Of a DNA stretch of 64,000 nucleotides, positions 51,575 through 60,599 are shown one piece after another. The stretch comes from Bradyrhizobium sp. NFR13 (GTDB taxonomy: Bacteria; Pseudomonadota; Alphaproteobacteria; Rhizobiales; Xanthobacteraceae). Every line of letters begins with the position of its first letter. The stretch's first letter is position 1. The translations under genes and the position numbers were made by a program. A model generated the notes under the pieces. The model made no database searches and had not been told where the DNA came from. It saw nothing but the letters and a program-made list of their open reading frames with translations. The stretch spans positions 248,001 through 312,000 of the forward strand of contig NZ_FOTP01000005.1 in NCBI RefSeq assembly GCF_900114605.1. The letters run 5' to 3'.

Positions 51575-53911
51575 TCAGTTCTTGCGCGACGCGGGGGCGG
51601 TTGCGGATGTGGTCGCGGAGGTCACTGGTTTGACATCCGCTGCATCATTGGCCGACGCGTAGCTTTCGGGGAAGGCCAGCGCTGAGGAGGCGCGGGGCTT
51701 CAATGGTTCGTTGGAGGATGTGCGGCCGGCGGTCTTGCCGGCGTCGTCGAGCAGCTTCTCGACACGCAGCAGGATGTCGGCGCCGCGGCGCGTCAGCACC
51801 GGCGGCGGGCCGGGCTTGGCGTCCTGCGCGTTGGCGGCCGTGACGGACGAGGCTGCTGCGGTAGGATTCTTGGTACCTGCACCGACACCCGGGATTTCCT
51901 TGATCTCGATGCCCTGATGGGCGGCGACCATGATGTCGTGCCATGTCTGCGCCGGCAGCGAGCCGCCGGTCATGCGGTTGGTCGGCGAGTAGTCGTCATT
52001 GCCGTACCAGACTGCGCAGCTGAAGTTGCCGGTATAGCCGACGAACCAGGCGTCGCGATACGCATTGGTGGTGCCGGTCTTGCCGGCGGTGGGAATGCCA
52101 TCCAGCGCCGCGCGGCGCGCGGTGCCTTCGCTGACCACGTGGCTCATCATGCTCGCCATATCGGCGGCGACGGAGGTGGGGATAGCCTGCAACTGTTTCG
52201 GGCCATCGCGGTCGAAGCGCCAGACGAGGTCGCCGGCGCCGGTGCGGACTTCCAGCACGGCATGCGGCGTCGACGAGCGGCCCTTGTTCGGGAAGGTCGC
52301 ATAGGCGACGGCGTGTTCAAGCACAGTCACTTCGGTGGAGCCGATCGGCAGCGACGGCGTATCGAGCAGCGGCGCCTTGATGCCGAAACGGCGCGCGGTC
52401 TCGACGATCTTGGCGCGGCCGGCCTTGGCTGGATTCTGCGCGCCCTTGCCAAGCGCAATGGAGATCTTCACCGGCACGACGTTGATCGAACGGGTGATCG
52501 CCTGCGTCAGGGTCACGTTGCCGGAATAGGAGTGGCCGTAGTTCTGCGGGCACCAGTTGCCGATACAGACAGGGCCGTCGAGGATAATCGAGGTCGGCTT
52601 GTAACCGTTGAGCAGCGCCGTCGTGTAGACATAGGGCTTGAAGGATGAGCCGGGCTGGCGCATCGCGTCCACCGCGCGGTTGAACTGGCTGGCGCCATAA
52701 TCGCGGCCGCCCACCATGGCGCGGACGCCGCCTTCAAGATCCGACACGACGGTGGCGGCCTGCGTCGCATGATAGTCGCGGCCGAACTGGCGGAGCTGGT
52801 TTTCGACGGCGGCTTCGGCGGCGCGCTGCACATTCATGTCGATGGCGGTGCGGACCACGAAGACGCGTTCGACATAGGATTTCGGGAACGTATCGACGAG
52901 CTTGCGCATCTCGTCGAAGGCCCAGTCGAGATAGTAGTTCGGCGAGATTTCCTGACGACGATCGACGGCGACGGCGGGATTGCGCCGCGCACCGAACACC
53001 TGACCTTCGGTCATGAAGCCGGCGTCGACGAGGTTGTCGAGCACCACGTTGGCGCGGGCGCGCGCGGCGGGCAGGTTGATATGCGGCGCGTATTTGGTCG
53101 GGGCCTTGAACAGGCCAGCGAGCATCGCGGCTTCCGCAAGATTAACGTCGCGTGCGGATTTGTTAAAATAGAAATGCGCGGCGCCATCGACGCCGAACGT
53201 GCCGCCGCCCATGTAAGCGCGGTCGAGATAGAGCTTCAGGATCTCGTTCTTGGTCAGGCGGGTTTCCAGCCAGATGGCGAGGAACGCTTCGTTGACCTTG
53301 CGCTCGATGGTGCGCTCGTTCGACAGGAACAGGTTCTTCGCGAGCTGCTGCGTCAGCGACGAGCCGCCCTGGCGCACGCCACCGGCCTGCGCATTGGTCA
53401 CCAGCGCGCGCGCGGTGCCGGCGATATCGATGCCGAAGTGATCGTAGAAGCGGCGATCCTCGGTGGCGAGGGTGGCCTTGATCAGATTGTCCGGGAAGTC
53501 TTCCAGCGGAATCGAGTCGTTGTGCTTGATGCCGCGGCTGCCGATCGGATTGCCGTAGCGATCGAGGAACGTGACCGCGAGGTCGGATTTCTTCAGCCAG
53601 TCTTCATCGGCGGTTTCGCGAAACGCCGGCTGCGCCAGCGCGAGCATCAGGATCAGACCGCCGAGGCCGATGGTGGCCATTTCCGACAGCGGCTCGATGA
53701 GCACCCAGCGCTTCCAGCGACCGACATAGAAGCGGTCCATGAAGGTGGAGTAGCGCTCCCACAGTTCGCGGGTGCCGCGGCCGGACGAGAACAGGCCGGA
53801 ATCGATACGCGCATCCAGATCCAGCAGGAAATGCCGGAATTTGGTCTTCCAACGGGATGGCACGATCTGAGGCACGGGGGCCCTTGGTTTGCTGCAGCGC
53901 TCGCGTGCCAC
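51575..53911 (-). CDS. Class A penicillin-binding protein (PBP1A)
   Basis: 778 aa, GTG start 53911; a second GTG at 53875 (VPQIVPSRWKT) is an alternative. Bifunctional enzyme: one TM segment near residue 85, the glycosyltransferase (GT51) domain with catalytic Glu in TLATEDRRFYDHFG, then the transpeptidase with SxxK in GSSFKPYVY, SxN in SINVVPVK and KTG in GKTGTTNAYRDAW. Polymerises and cross-links peptidoglycan in the periplasm. The C-terminal tail is Ala/Pro-rich and disordered. Upstream of the DUF1214/DUF1254 pair. Confidence 0.92.
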   Translation of the reverse strand: MARERCSKPRAPVPQIVPSRWKTKFRHFLLDLDARIDSGLFSSGRGTRELWERYSTFMDRFYVGRWKRWVLIEPLSEMATIGLGGLILMLALAQPAFRETADEDWLKKSDLAVTFLDRYGNPIGSRGIKHNDSIPLEDFPDNLIKATLATEDRRFYDHFGIDIAGTARALVTNAQAGGVRQGGSSLTQQLAKNLFLSNERTIERKVNEAFLAIWLETRLTKNEILKLYLDRAYMGGGTFGVDGAAHFYFNKSARDVNLAEAAMLAGLFKAPTKYAPHINLPAARARANVVLDNLVDAGFMTEGQVFGARRNPAVAVDRRQEISPNYYLDWAFDEMRKLVDTFPKSYVERVFVVRTAIDMNVQRAAEAAVENQLRQFGRDYHATQAATVVSDLEGGVRAMVGGRDYGASQFNRAVDAMRQPGSSFKPYVYTTALLNGYKPTSIILDGPVCIGNWCPQNYGHSYSGNVTLTQAITRSINVVPVKISIALGKGAQNPAKAGRAKIVETARRFGIKAPLLDTPSLPIGSTEVTVLEHAVAYATFPNKGRSSTPHAVLEVRTGAGDLVWRFDRDGPKQLQAIPTSVAADMASMMSHVVSEGTARRAALDGIPTAGKTGTTNAYRDAWFVGYTGNFSCAVWYGNDDYSPTNRMTGGSLPAQTWHDIMVAAHQGIEIKEIPGVGAGTKNPTAAASSVTAANAQDAKPGPPPVLTRRGADILLRVEKLLDDAGKTAGRTSSNEPLKPRASSALAFPESYASANDAADVKPVTSATTSATAPASRKN

Positions 53912-54169
53912 CCACCGGGCACCGCGCGGACGTCATGCTGAAATAATGCGGCAACCCGGCGGCAGGTTTACGGCCGCCAGAGAGTCGTTCAAGTTCTAGC
54001 CGAGCAGGGCGGATAAACCAATGGCATTGCTTATCATTTGCACGAAAGGGCTAACGGCCTGCCGGGTTTTGCCCTTGTTTGCGCGGTACCCGACACGATG
54101 TCGCTTGCAGAGGTGATGCGGCTGCACCTAGAACGGCTTTTCGCCCCAAACTGGATCGATTCAAATCGC

Positions 54170-54682
54170 ATGACAGCGCGTCCCCCGCGTCCTTCCGCAC
54201 AAGCGGGAATGTTCTGGAAAACCAAGACGTTGGAAGAGATGTCCGACGGCGAGTGGGAAAGCCTGTGCGATGGCTGCGGACGCTGCTGCCTGGAGAAGCT
54301 GGAAGACGAAGATACCGGCAAGATCTATTACACCCATGTAGCTTGTCGCTTGCTCGACGCCGGCCTCTGCGCCTGCAAGGATTATCCGAACCGCTCCGAC
54401 AAGGTTCCTGATTGCGTGCGGCTGACCCCCGACAATGTCCGCACGCTGAGCTGGCTGCCGCCGAGCTGCGGCTACAAGCTCGCGGCCGAGGGGCGCGATC
54501 TCTACTGGTGGCATCCGCTGATCTCCGGCAGCCGCGACACCGTCCATGAGGCCGGCGTCTCGGTGCGCGGGCGGGTCGAGGGCAACGAGGACACGATCTC
54601 TGACGACGAGCTGCAGGATCACATTGTTCGATGGCCTGCTTTGCTGCCGCGCAAGGCCAAGCTGAAGAAGCGGCCGGCCTAG
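54170..54682 (+). CDS. YcgN-type cysteine-cluster (UPF0260) protein
   Basis: 170 aa from ATG 54170 ([13 protein letters not shown]); other in-frame starts at 54038 and 54098 are possible. The cysteine cluster [19 protein letters not shown] and the later [19 protein letters not shown] match the YcgN/UPF0260 family. The Cys pattern may bind iron-sulfur or zinc. Function unknown; conserved in Proteobacteria. Divergent from PBP1A. Confidence 0.85.
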   Translation: MTARPPRPSAQAGMFWKTKTLEEMSDGEWESLCDGCGRCCLEKLEDEDTGKIYYTHVACRLLDAGLCACKDYPNRSDKVPDCVRLTPDNVRTLSWLPPSCGYKLAAEGRDLYWWHPLISGSRDTVHEAGVSVRGRVEGNEDTISDDELQDHIVRWPALLPRKAKLKKRPA

Positions 54683-54875
54683 AATCCGCGATGCGCGGTG
54701 TCTGGTCACGCGCATATGACGGTCAGATGATCGCCGCGGGACGCTCCCATGCAAGGAAACAACTGTTGCTGCACGGGGCAGGGGAATAGATTTCTTCCAA
54801 AGAGAGTCTGTGCGCGATGCCGCGTGCCGGTTGGGCTCTCGGGTTACCTCCCAAATCCTTTGAATCCGAAGTTTC

Positions 54876-56504
54876 ATGAACAAGATCGAGCGGCAGAGCC
54901 GGTCAACGGCCGATGATCAGACATTGCCCGAGGACATCCCGTCGGACGAAATCCTGTCTGATGAGCTCCTGTCGGACGAACTCGCGCAGGAACTGTCGCG
55001 GATCCCCACTGAAGTCATCGAACCCGGCGACGCGCCTGCTGTCGTGAAGGCGCCGCTCACCCCCGCCGAAGTCCGCACCATCCTGATGAGCCTGCTGCTG
55101 ACCATGTTCCTGGCGGCGCTCGACCAGACCATCGTCGCCACCGCGCTGCCGACCATCGGCCGGCAATTTGCCGATGTGAACAACCTGTCCTGGGTCATCA
55201 CCGCCTATCTCTTGGCATCGACCGCGGTGGCGCCGGTGTTCGGCACGCTCAGCGATATCTATGGCCGCCGCGCCATGATCATCACCGCGATGTCGCTGTT
55301 CATGGTCGGCTCGATCCTCTGCGCATTGGCGCCGAACATGATCGTGCTCATCATCGCGCGCGCTTTGCAGGGCCTCGGCGGCGGCGGCATCCTGCCCATC
55401 GTCCAGGTGGTGATTTCCGACGTGGTGTCGCCGCGTGAGCGCGGCCAGTATCAGGCTTATTTCAGCGGCGTGTGGGTGGCGGCCGGCATCGGCGGCCCGA
55501 TCATCGGCGGGCTGTTCGCGGAACATCTGCACTGGTCGATGATCTTCTGGATCAACATTCCGCTCGGCGTCGGATCGCTGGCGCTGTTGCTGCCGAAGAT
55601 GAAAAAGCTTCCTGTGTTTCATCGCCGCCGCAAGGTCGACTGGCTCGGCGGCCTGCTGCTGATGGCCTCGGCCGTTGTCTTCATGCTGGTGCTGACATGG
55701 GGCGGCACCAAATTTTCATGGGCGTCGCCGACGATCGTCGCAATGATCGGCGCAGCAGCGGTGATGGCTTTCGCCTTCATCTGGCATGCGATCCATCACG
55801 ACGAGCCGTTCCTGCCGTTGCCGCTGATGTCCGGTTCGGTGGTGCCTTTCGCGATGGCCGCCGGCGGCTGCGCGATGGGCGCGATGCTCGGGCTCACTGT
55901 GCATATGCCGCTCTATTACGAAGTGGTCTACGGCCTGACCGCAGGCGAGGCGGGAGTCGCACTCATTCCCATCGCGGCAGTATCGGTCGGCGGCGCTGCC
56001 TTTGCCGGCCACATGATGACCAAGGCGAAACACTACAAGCGCGTGGCCATCGCCGGCACCGGCATGTCGGCGCTGATGGGCCTGCTGCTGGCGCTGATGA
56101 CGCCGCTGCCGCTGTGGGCGCTGCTGACGATGCTCGGCCTGTTCTCCATTGGGCTCGGCACGGTGTTTCCCGTCAGCCTCGTCTCGATCCAGAATGCCGT
56201 GCCGCGGCCGCAGATCGGGACCGCCACCGGCGCTATGAACTTCTTCCGCGCGCTGATGGCGTCGTTCACCGTTGCCGCTTTCACGACCATCCTGCTGATG
56301 GCGCTGGGCACGGAGATCTCGATCACAGGCGAACACGCCGGCAGCACGCATCCGATCGCAGCCAGCGATATGGTCACCGCCTTCCGTTACGTGTTCGAAG
56401 CTGCGGCAGCCCTGCTGGCGCTGTCGACAACGTTCCTGCTGCTGATGGAAGAACGCCCGCTGGCCGGGCCGGCAAAGGCGAAGCCGTCACTGGTTTCGGA
56501 GTAA
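54876..56504 (+). CDS. DHA2 (EmrB/QacA) multidrug MFS exporter
   Basis: 542 aa with 14 predicted TM segments after an acidic ~70-residue tail. The DHA2 motifs are LDQTIVATALPTIGRQ in TM1, the LSDIYGRRAM motif between TM2 and TM3 and GLGGGGILPIVQV in TM4-5. A proton-coupled exporter of lipophilic drugs or metabolites. The N-terminus has a short tandem repeat (SDEILSDELLSDEL, about 24-37). No regulator next to it; monocistronic. Substrate unknown. Confidence 0.9.
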   Translation: MNKIERQSRSTADDQTLPEDIPSDEILSDELLSDELAQELSRIPTEVIEPGDAPAVVKAPLTPAEVRTILMSLLLTMFLAALDQTIVATALPTIGRQFADVNNLSWVITAYLLASTAVAPVFGTLSDIYGRRAMIITAMSLFMVGSILCALAPNMIVLIIARALQGLGGGGILPIVQVVISDVVSPRERGQYQAYFSGVWVAAGIGGPIIGGLFAEHLHWSMIFWINIPLGVGSLALLLPKMKKLPVFHRRRKVDWLGGLLLMASAVVFMLVLTWGGTKFSWASPTIVAMIGAAAVMAFAFIWHAIHHDEPFLPLPLMSGSVVPFAMAAGGCAMGAMLGLTVHMPLYYEVVYGLTAGEAGVALIPIAAVSVGGAAFAGHMMTKAKHYKRVAIAGTGMSALMGLLLALMTPLPLWALLTMLGLFSIGLGTVFPVSLVSIQNAVPRPQIGTATGAMNFFRALMASFTVAAFTTILLMALGTEISITGEHAGSTHPIAASDMVTAFRYVFEAAAALLALSTTFLLLMEERPLAGPAKAKPSLVSE

Positions 56505-56540
56505 TCGACAGTAGCCCGCATGAGCAGAGCGATATGCGGG

Positions 56541-56592
56541 AAGCAGCAGTCATCCCCGGATGTCGCTGCGCTCATCCGGGCGACGGGTGCTG
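56541..56592. repeat. 52-bp flanking repeat, copy A
   Basis: AAGCAGCAGTCATCCCCGGA opens it and ACGGGTGCTG closes it. It matches the segment at 58904-58955 at 50 of 52 positions in the same orientation. CCCGGATG and CATCCGGG inside form a perfect 8-bp stem. Confidence 0.85.
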
Positions 56593-56789
56593 TATAAATC
56601 CGGCGGCGCCATGTGACTGGTGACTACGTCCGCTTTGCTCCGAGACCGACCGCTTTTGTGCAACAGCAGAAAATGACGCGACGGGCCAAAAGCGGCCGTC
56701 GCACACCGTCTCTTGAACTGGAAGGAGAGACCGCCTTGCAAACGGCATCTCCTTCGCGCGGGATAGGCGATGACGGAGGAGAGATGTCG

Positions 56790-57608
56790 TCAAGACCTGA
56801 TGAACGAGAGCAGGTCGCGGTTGAGGACATCCGCATGAGTGGTGAGCATGCCATGGGGGTAGCCGGGATAGGTCTTCAGCGACCCGTTCTTGAGCAGGTC
56901 GACCGCACGCGGCACGGTACTTGCGAAGGGAACGACTTGATCGGCCTCGCCATGCATCACCAGCACCGGCACGGTGATCTTCTTGAGGTCTTCGGTATAA
57001 TCTTCCAGCCAAGAGTCGACAGTCGCGTAGTGAGCGAGGGCACCGCCGGTCATGCCCTGGCGCCACCAGTTCGCAATGATCGCCTCCGAGGGCTCGGCCC
57101 CGTCGAGGTTGTAACCGTAGAACGGGTTCTCAGGGACGAACCGGAAGAACTGCGACCGGTTACCCAGCACGCCCGCGCGGATCGCTTCGAACCACTCCGG
57201 CGGTTGACCGGACGGGTTGTCCTCGCTCCGGTACATGTTCGGCGTCAGTGAAGCGACCAGCACCGCCTTCGCGACGCGCTCCTGGTGGCGAGCGACGTAG
57301 CGAGCCACCTCACCGCCACCTGTCGAGTGCCCGATATGGATCGCGTCGCGCAGGTTGAGGTGTTCAGTCAGTGCCGCGAGGTCGGCAGCCCAGCGGTCCA
57401 TGTCGTTGCCGATGCCGGGCTGGTCGGACCGGCCGTGGCCGCGCCGGTCGTGGGCGATCACCCGGTAGCCGTGGCGAAGGAAGAAGGTCATCTGGGCGTC
57501 CCAGTCGTCCGCCGACAGCGGCCAGCCGTGGCTGAAAACGATCGGCTGACCTGAGCCCCAGTCCTTGTAGAAGATGTTTACGCCGTCTGTAGTAGTGATC
57601 GTGGACAT
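56790..57608 (-). CDS. Alpha/beta hydrolase (non-heme haloperoxidase-like)
   Basis: 272 aa. Alpha/beta hydrolase triad: Ser in IGHSTGGGE (about 95), Asp in HGEADQVVP (about 225), His in GYPHGML (about 253), with the HGWPLSADDWD oxyanion region and GHGRSDQPG. These match the chloroperoxidase/esterase branch (cofactor-free perhydrolases). Cytosolic. It lies between two 52-bp repeats with a related hydrolase fragment and a divergent LysR gene, suggesting the group moved as a unit. Confidence 0.88.
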   Translation of the reverse strand: MSTITTTDGVNIFYKDWGSGQPIVFSHGWPLSADDWDAQMTFFLRHGYRVIAHDRRGHGRSDQPGIGNDMDRWAADLAALTEHLNLRDAIHIGHSTGGGEVARYVARHQERVAKAVLVASLTPNMYRSEDNPSGQPPEWFEAIRAGVLGNRSQFFRFVPENPFYGYNLDGAEPSEAIIANWWRQGMTGGALAHYATVDSWLEDYTEDLKKITVPVLVMHGEADQVVPFASTVPRAVDLLKNGSLKTYPGYPHGMLTTHADVLNRDLLSFIRS

Positions 57609-57684
57609 CGAGTCGCTCCATCTGCGCTGTTAGATTGATCCATTGAGCCACGCGTTACTCAATTTTGCGGGCGGAGTTTGAGAA

Positions 57685-57828
57685 TTAAAGGCCCACGTCA
57701 TCCGCGTACTGGACAGCGATCACTTCGTGCCCATCCGCCTGCAAGGCCGGAATGACTTTGCTGAAGCACGAACCCTCGGGCCCAAAGGCCGTGGCAAAAA
57801 AGATTGCCGGCTTGGAAGTTGAAGGCAT
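57685..57828 (-). pseudogene. N-terminal fragment of a second alpha/beta hydrolase
   Basis: 47 codons (ATG 57828 to TAA 57685). MPSTSKPAIFFATAFGPEGS followed by CFSKVIPALQADGHEVIAV matches the start of alpha/beta hydrolases that read IVFAHGIWADGSCFSKV; here the HG of the oxyanion motif is changed and the reading frame stops after ~47 residues, so the rest of the gene is lost. It lies between the complete hydrolase gene and the divergent LysR gene. Confidence 0.7.
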
Positions 57829-57936
57829 GGTTGTTACCCCTTTTGGTTGAACCGCTGCGAAGGTAAGTCTTGGTTCAGCTAAAGACAAAGACCTAGTAGG
57901 CTGCGATGTATGCCTTGGAAGCATATCGAGGGGCGG

Positions 57937-58860
57937 ATGGAACTTCGGCATTTGCGCTATTTCATTGCAGTCGCAGAGGAAGGTAGCTTTTTGACCGCTG
58001 CCCAACGGCGCCTGAACACTTCGCAGCCGTCGCTGAGCCGGCAGATTCGTGATTTGGAATCCGAAGTTGGCGTGCAGTTGCTGGAGCGCCAGGCGCGTGG
58101 CGTGGCGCTTACCGATGCCGGAAGAGTTTTTCTCGATCACGCGCGGCTGGCGCTGTCGCAAGTCGAAGCGGCGACAGATGGTGCGCGGCGGACCGCACAG
58201 CCGCAAAAGCCAGCACTTTCCATGGGGTTCATGGTCGGGTTGGAGGTGATGTGGCTCCCCCACTTATTGCGTATCCTCCGCGAGGAAGAGCCGGAGATCG
58301 AAGTCACCCTGTGTAGTCAGTCCTCGCCAGAACTCGCCCTCGCATTAACGCGCGGGAAGCTGGACATAGCCTTTCTCCGCCCTGAGAAACAGAACGCAGG
58401 CCTGACCTTCAAGCTGTTGGCGAAGGAGCCCTTGATCGCAGTGCTGCCGGCAGACCATCGCTTGGCCTCGCGCAAAAGGATTCGCCCACAGGATCTTGTC
58501 CGCGAGATCTATGTCAGCTCGGCGAGAACGTCTCCGGTATTGCACGCTGTAATTCAGGATTATGCGTCGAAGGTTGGGATCGTGCTCAAGGCAAAGTATG
58601 AAGGCGAGAACATATCGTCGGCCATGTCGCTGGTCGCATCCACAGGCGGAGTGACTCTCGTTCCGCTCTATGCGCAAAATATGCTGGCGCCAAACGTTGT
58701 TGCTAGAGCGCTCGAGGGCGTTCCACCAACCGTCGATCTCACTCTCGGCTACAACCAGGCAAATTCGTCTCCTTTGCTCTACCGGCTTTTGTCTCGCGCG
58801 GATGAATTGGTTGCGAAAGTTCAAAATCAGAGCATCATTCGCTACGTTGAAGCTGACTAG
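57937..58860 (+). CDS. LysR family transcriptional regulator
   Basis: 307 aa from ATG 57937 (MELRHLRYFIAVAEEGSF) with GAGGGG upstream; ATG 57910 would add 9 residues. Winged HTH (about 1-60: LTAAQRRLNTSQPSLSRQIR) and a two-lobed substrate-binding domain (about 90-290). The base composition looks lower in GC than its neighbours by eye. It reads away from the hydrolase fragment. The likely target is the hydrolase gene or its lost partner. Confidence 0.88.
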   Translation: MELRHLRYFIAVAEEGSFLTAAQRRLNTSQPSLSRQIRDLESEVGVQLLERQARGVALTDAGRVFLDHARLALSQVEAATDGARRTAQPQKPALSMGFMVGLEVMWLPHLLRILREEEPEIEVTLCSQSSPELALALTRGKLDIAFLRPEKQNAGLTFKLLAKEPLIAVLPADHRLASRKRIRPQDLVREIYVSSARTSPVLHAVIQDYASKVGIVLKAKYEGENISSAMSLVASTGGVTLVPLYAQNMLAPNVVARALEGVPPTVDLTLGYNQANSSPLLYRLLSRADELVAKVQNQSIIRYVEAD

Positions 58861-58903
58861 TGGGTGATGCGAGAGTCCGCTTCGGGTCATTTTTTCACGG
58901 TTT

Positions 58904-58955
58904 AAGCAGCAGTCATCCCCGGACGTCGCTGCGCTCATCCGGGCTACGGGTGCTG
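58904..58955. repeat. 52-bp flanking repeat, copy B
   Basis: Same orientation as copy A and 50 of 52 identical (differences at relative positions 21 and 42, one of which breaks a stem pair). Lies 43 nt after the LysR stop. Confidence 0.85.
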
Positions 58956-59111
58956 CGCTAATCCGCCCTACGGTGACGAACCGGGCTCACACATAGTTAC
59001 CGCATGATTAATTCATAATTGAGCCTGTTAGTGAACCTTCCTGCAACCTCTGCCGCCTAGGTTGAGTTCAGTTTTCAGGGGGACGGCGTGGAAGAAATCC
59101 GCGGCCGTATC

Positions 59112-59117
59112 AGGAGG
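59112..59117 (+). promoter_or_regulatory. Strong Shine-Dalgarno for the Flp pilin gene
   Basis: AGGAGG lies 5 nt before GTG 59123 and 8 nt before TTG 59126, so either could be the start of the pilin gene; the TTG spacing is the more usual. Confidence 0.6.
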
Positions 59118-59122
59118 TTTCA

Positions 59123-59287
59123 GTGTTGCGTTTGATTTCGAAATTTATCGACGATGAGTCCGGTGCAACGGCCATCGAATATGCGCTGATCGCTGCCGGC
59201 ATCAGCCTCGCGATCATCGTCACCGTGCAGGGCCTTGGTACCACGCTGAACGGCCGCTATGCCGCTGTGAATTCATCGCTGAAATAG
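59123..59287 (+). CDS. Flp-type (type IVb) pilin
   Basis: 54 aa from GTG 59123 (TTG 59126 possible). The short leader ends FIDDESG, then ATAIEYALIAAGISLAII: Gly-1 and Glu+5 of the prepilin peptidase site and a hydrophobic core typical of Flp/Fap pilins. The mature pilin would be ~40 residues and assembled by a tad system, which is not in this window. Orphan pilin genes are common in this lineage. Confidence 0.85.
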   Translation: MLRLISKFIDDESGATAIEYALIAAGISLAIIVTVQGLGTTLNGRYAAVNSSLK

Positions 59288-59444
59288 GGCAGCGAAGACC
59301 GGCCGGTGCCGGGCACGCCGCCGTTGCAACCGACAAGGGACATGGCTGTCTTGTCGGAACGCAATGTTGTGAATGTCCTATCGATTGCGGTGCAGCACCC
59401 TATATGATCTTGCGTGGGCCTCGAGCCTGCGCATTTTCATATGG

Positions 59445-59738
59445 ATGACCATCATGACTTTGAATTCGCTTTTGAATCTTTCGGCATTTGCCGGTTTGGG
59501 ATTTGCCGCATTCGTCCTCGCGGGAGCGACCCCGGCCTCGGCGGCAGGTGCGCAATTCTGCATCGCCCAGAGCGGCGCCAACGGCGAATCCTCCTATGTC
59601 AGCAACTGCATCTTTTCCGACTACCAGCAATGCATCAATGCTGCCGTCGGTACGCGAGGCAACTGTGTGGGCAATATCGACTATCGCGGCGGAGCTGCCA
59701 CGGAGCCGGCGCCACAACGTCGCCGGCGCGCGCGGTAA
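59445..59738 (+). CDS. Exported DUF3551 protein, copy 1
   Basis: 97 aa from ATG 59445 (ATG 59454 possible). Signal peptide with ALA-type cleavage near ATPASAAG. The mature part holds AQFCIAQSGANG, YVSNCIFSDYQQCINAAVGT and GNCVGNIDYRG: four Cys, typical of DUF3551. Periplasmic or secreted; function unknown. A paralogue follows. Confidence 0.8.
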   Translation: MTIMTLNSLLNLSAFAGLGFAAFVLAGATPASAAGAQFCIAQSGANGESSYVSNCIFSDYQQCINAAVGTRGNCVGNIDYRGGAATEPAPQRRRRAR

Positions 59739-59767
59739 GTGATCGCCCGTTCGTAAAGGACGCATCG

Positions 59768-60073
59768 ATGACAACAAGGATTTGCGGGCCCCTATGGGCC
59801 GTGGCTGCGATCACCATCGCGTCGGTCTCGTTCGCGACTCTGGAGCCCGCGCAGGCGCGGCCATCGGTCGCGGCCCGTTCCGGTATTCCGCCGTTCTGCG
59901 TGTTGACCGGCGGCCCTCGCGGGCCGGGGAGTGTGCCCCAAATCTGCCGGTTCTTCGACTATCAGCAATGCCTGCAGGCCGCGGCCGCCCTGCGCGGCAA
60001 TTGCGTGGTCAATATCGACTATCCCGGCAAGATCACCGGCGCGCCGGGAGCGGCGTGGTCGCAGCCGCGATAG
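59768..60073 (+). CDS. Exported DUF3551 protein, copy 2
   Basis: 101 aa from ATG 59768. Signal peptide (about 1-30, ending EPAQARPS) and the DUF3551 Cys pattern: PPFCVLTGG, ICRFFDYQQCLQAAAALRGNC, NIDYPG. Clearly paralogous to copy 1 (DYQQC, RGNCV, NIDY shared), 29 nt downstream, so a tandem duplication. Function unknown. Confidence 0.8.
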   Translation: MTTRICGPLWAVAAITIASVSFATLEPAQARPSVAARSGIPPFCVLTGGPRGPGSVPQICRFFDYQQCLQAAAALRGNCVVNIDYPGKITGAPGAAWSQPR

Positions 60074-60141
60074 CCAGTGCCTTGATTGCGCGGATAAAAT
60101 TCCGTTTTAAGGACTAAATTCAAAATCTAGGATTTTTAGCC

Positions 60142-60170
60142 TTGACAGCGTTGCGCTGTCGAAGTAGCTT
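60142..60170 (+). promoter_or_regulatory. Candidate promoter with overlapping operator
   Basis: TTGACA (60142-60147), 17 nt, then TAGCTT (60165-60170). The inverted repeat GACAGCG-TTG-CGCTGTC (60144-60160) covers the end of the -35 box and most of the spacer, so a repressor there would block it. It precedes the 55-aa gene by ~190 nt. Confidence 0.5.
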
Positions 60171-60358
60171 TACGGCATGCTCCACAATTGGGTTCGCAGG
60201 AAACGCCGCTGCTGATTGGCGGTGAATCTGCGCCGTCTCTGTTCACCCCGTGTGGCGGTGAATGACCCGGAACATCGGTCCGGATCCCGCGTTGCTCTTC
60301 ATACGGTGCCGCAACGAATCTCGTGATGGCGTCCAGCAGCAAGCGAAATGAGGGTGCC

Positions 60359-60526
60359 ATGATGATCAGGAATTCGGCAACCAAGGAAAAAGGGCAGATC
60401 GTCGAAACCGCGACCGAGGCACGCCAGGCCGAACCGGGTCCGTCGATCCTCGCGCTGTTGGCGATCAGCCTCGGCCTTGCAGTGCTGATCCTCGGTGTGG
60501 TCTGGTTCGTGTTCTTCAGGACGTAA
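60359..60526 (+). CDS. 55-aa single-TM protein
   Basis: ATG 60359 (second ATG 60362). A hydrophilic N-terminus (SATKEKGQIVETATEARQAE) is followed by a membrane segment LALLAISLGLAVLILGVVWF and an RT end. Small inner-membrane protein, function unknown. Same strand as the packaging genes that follow after 73 nt. Confidence 0.6.
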   Translation: MMIRNSATKEKGQIVETATEARQAEPGPSILALLAISLGLAVLILGVVWFVFFRT

Positions 60527-60599
60527 GCGGTTCCGGCGATCGGCCGAGCAATTTCAGTCAGTCCGGCATGAGCGACTGACGCAGCAACGAGTTTCCAAC

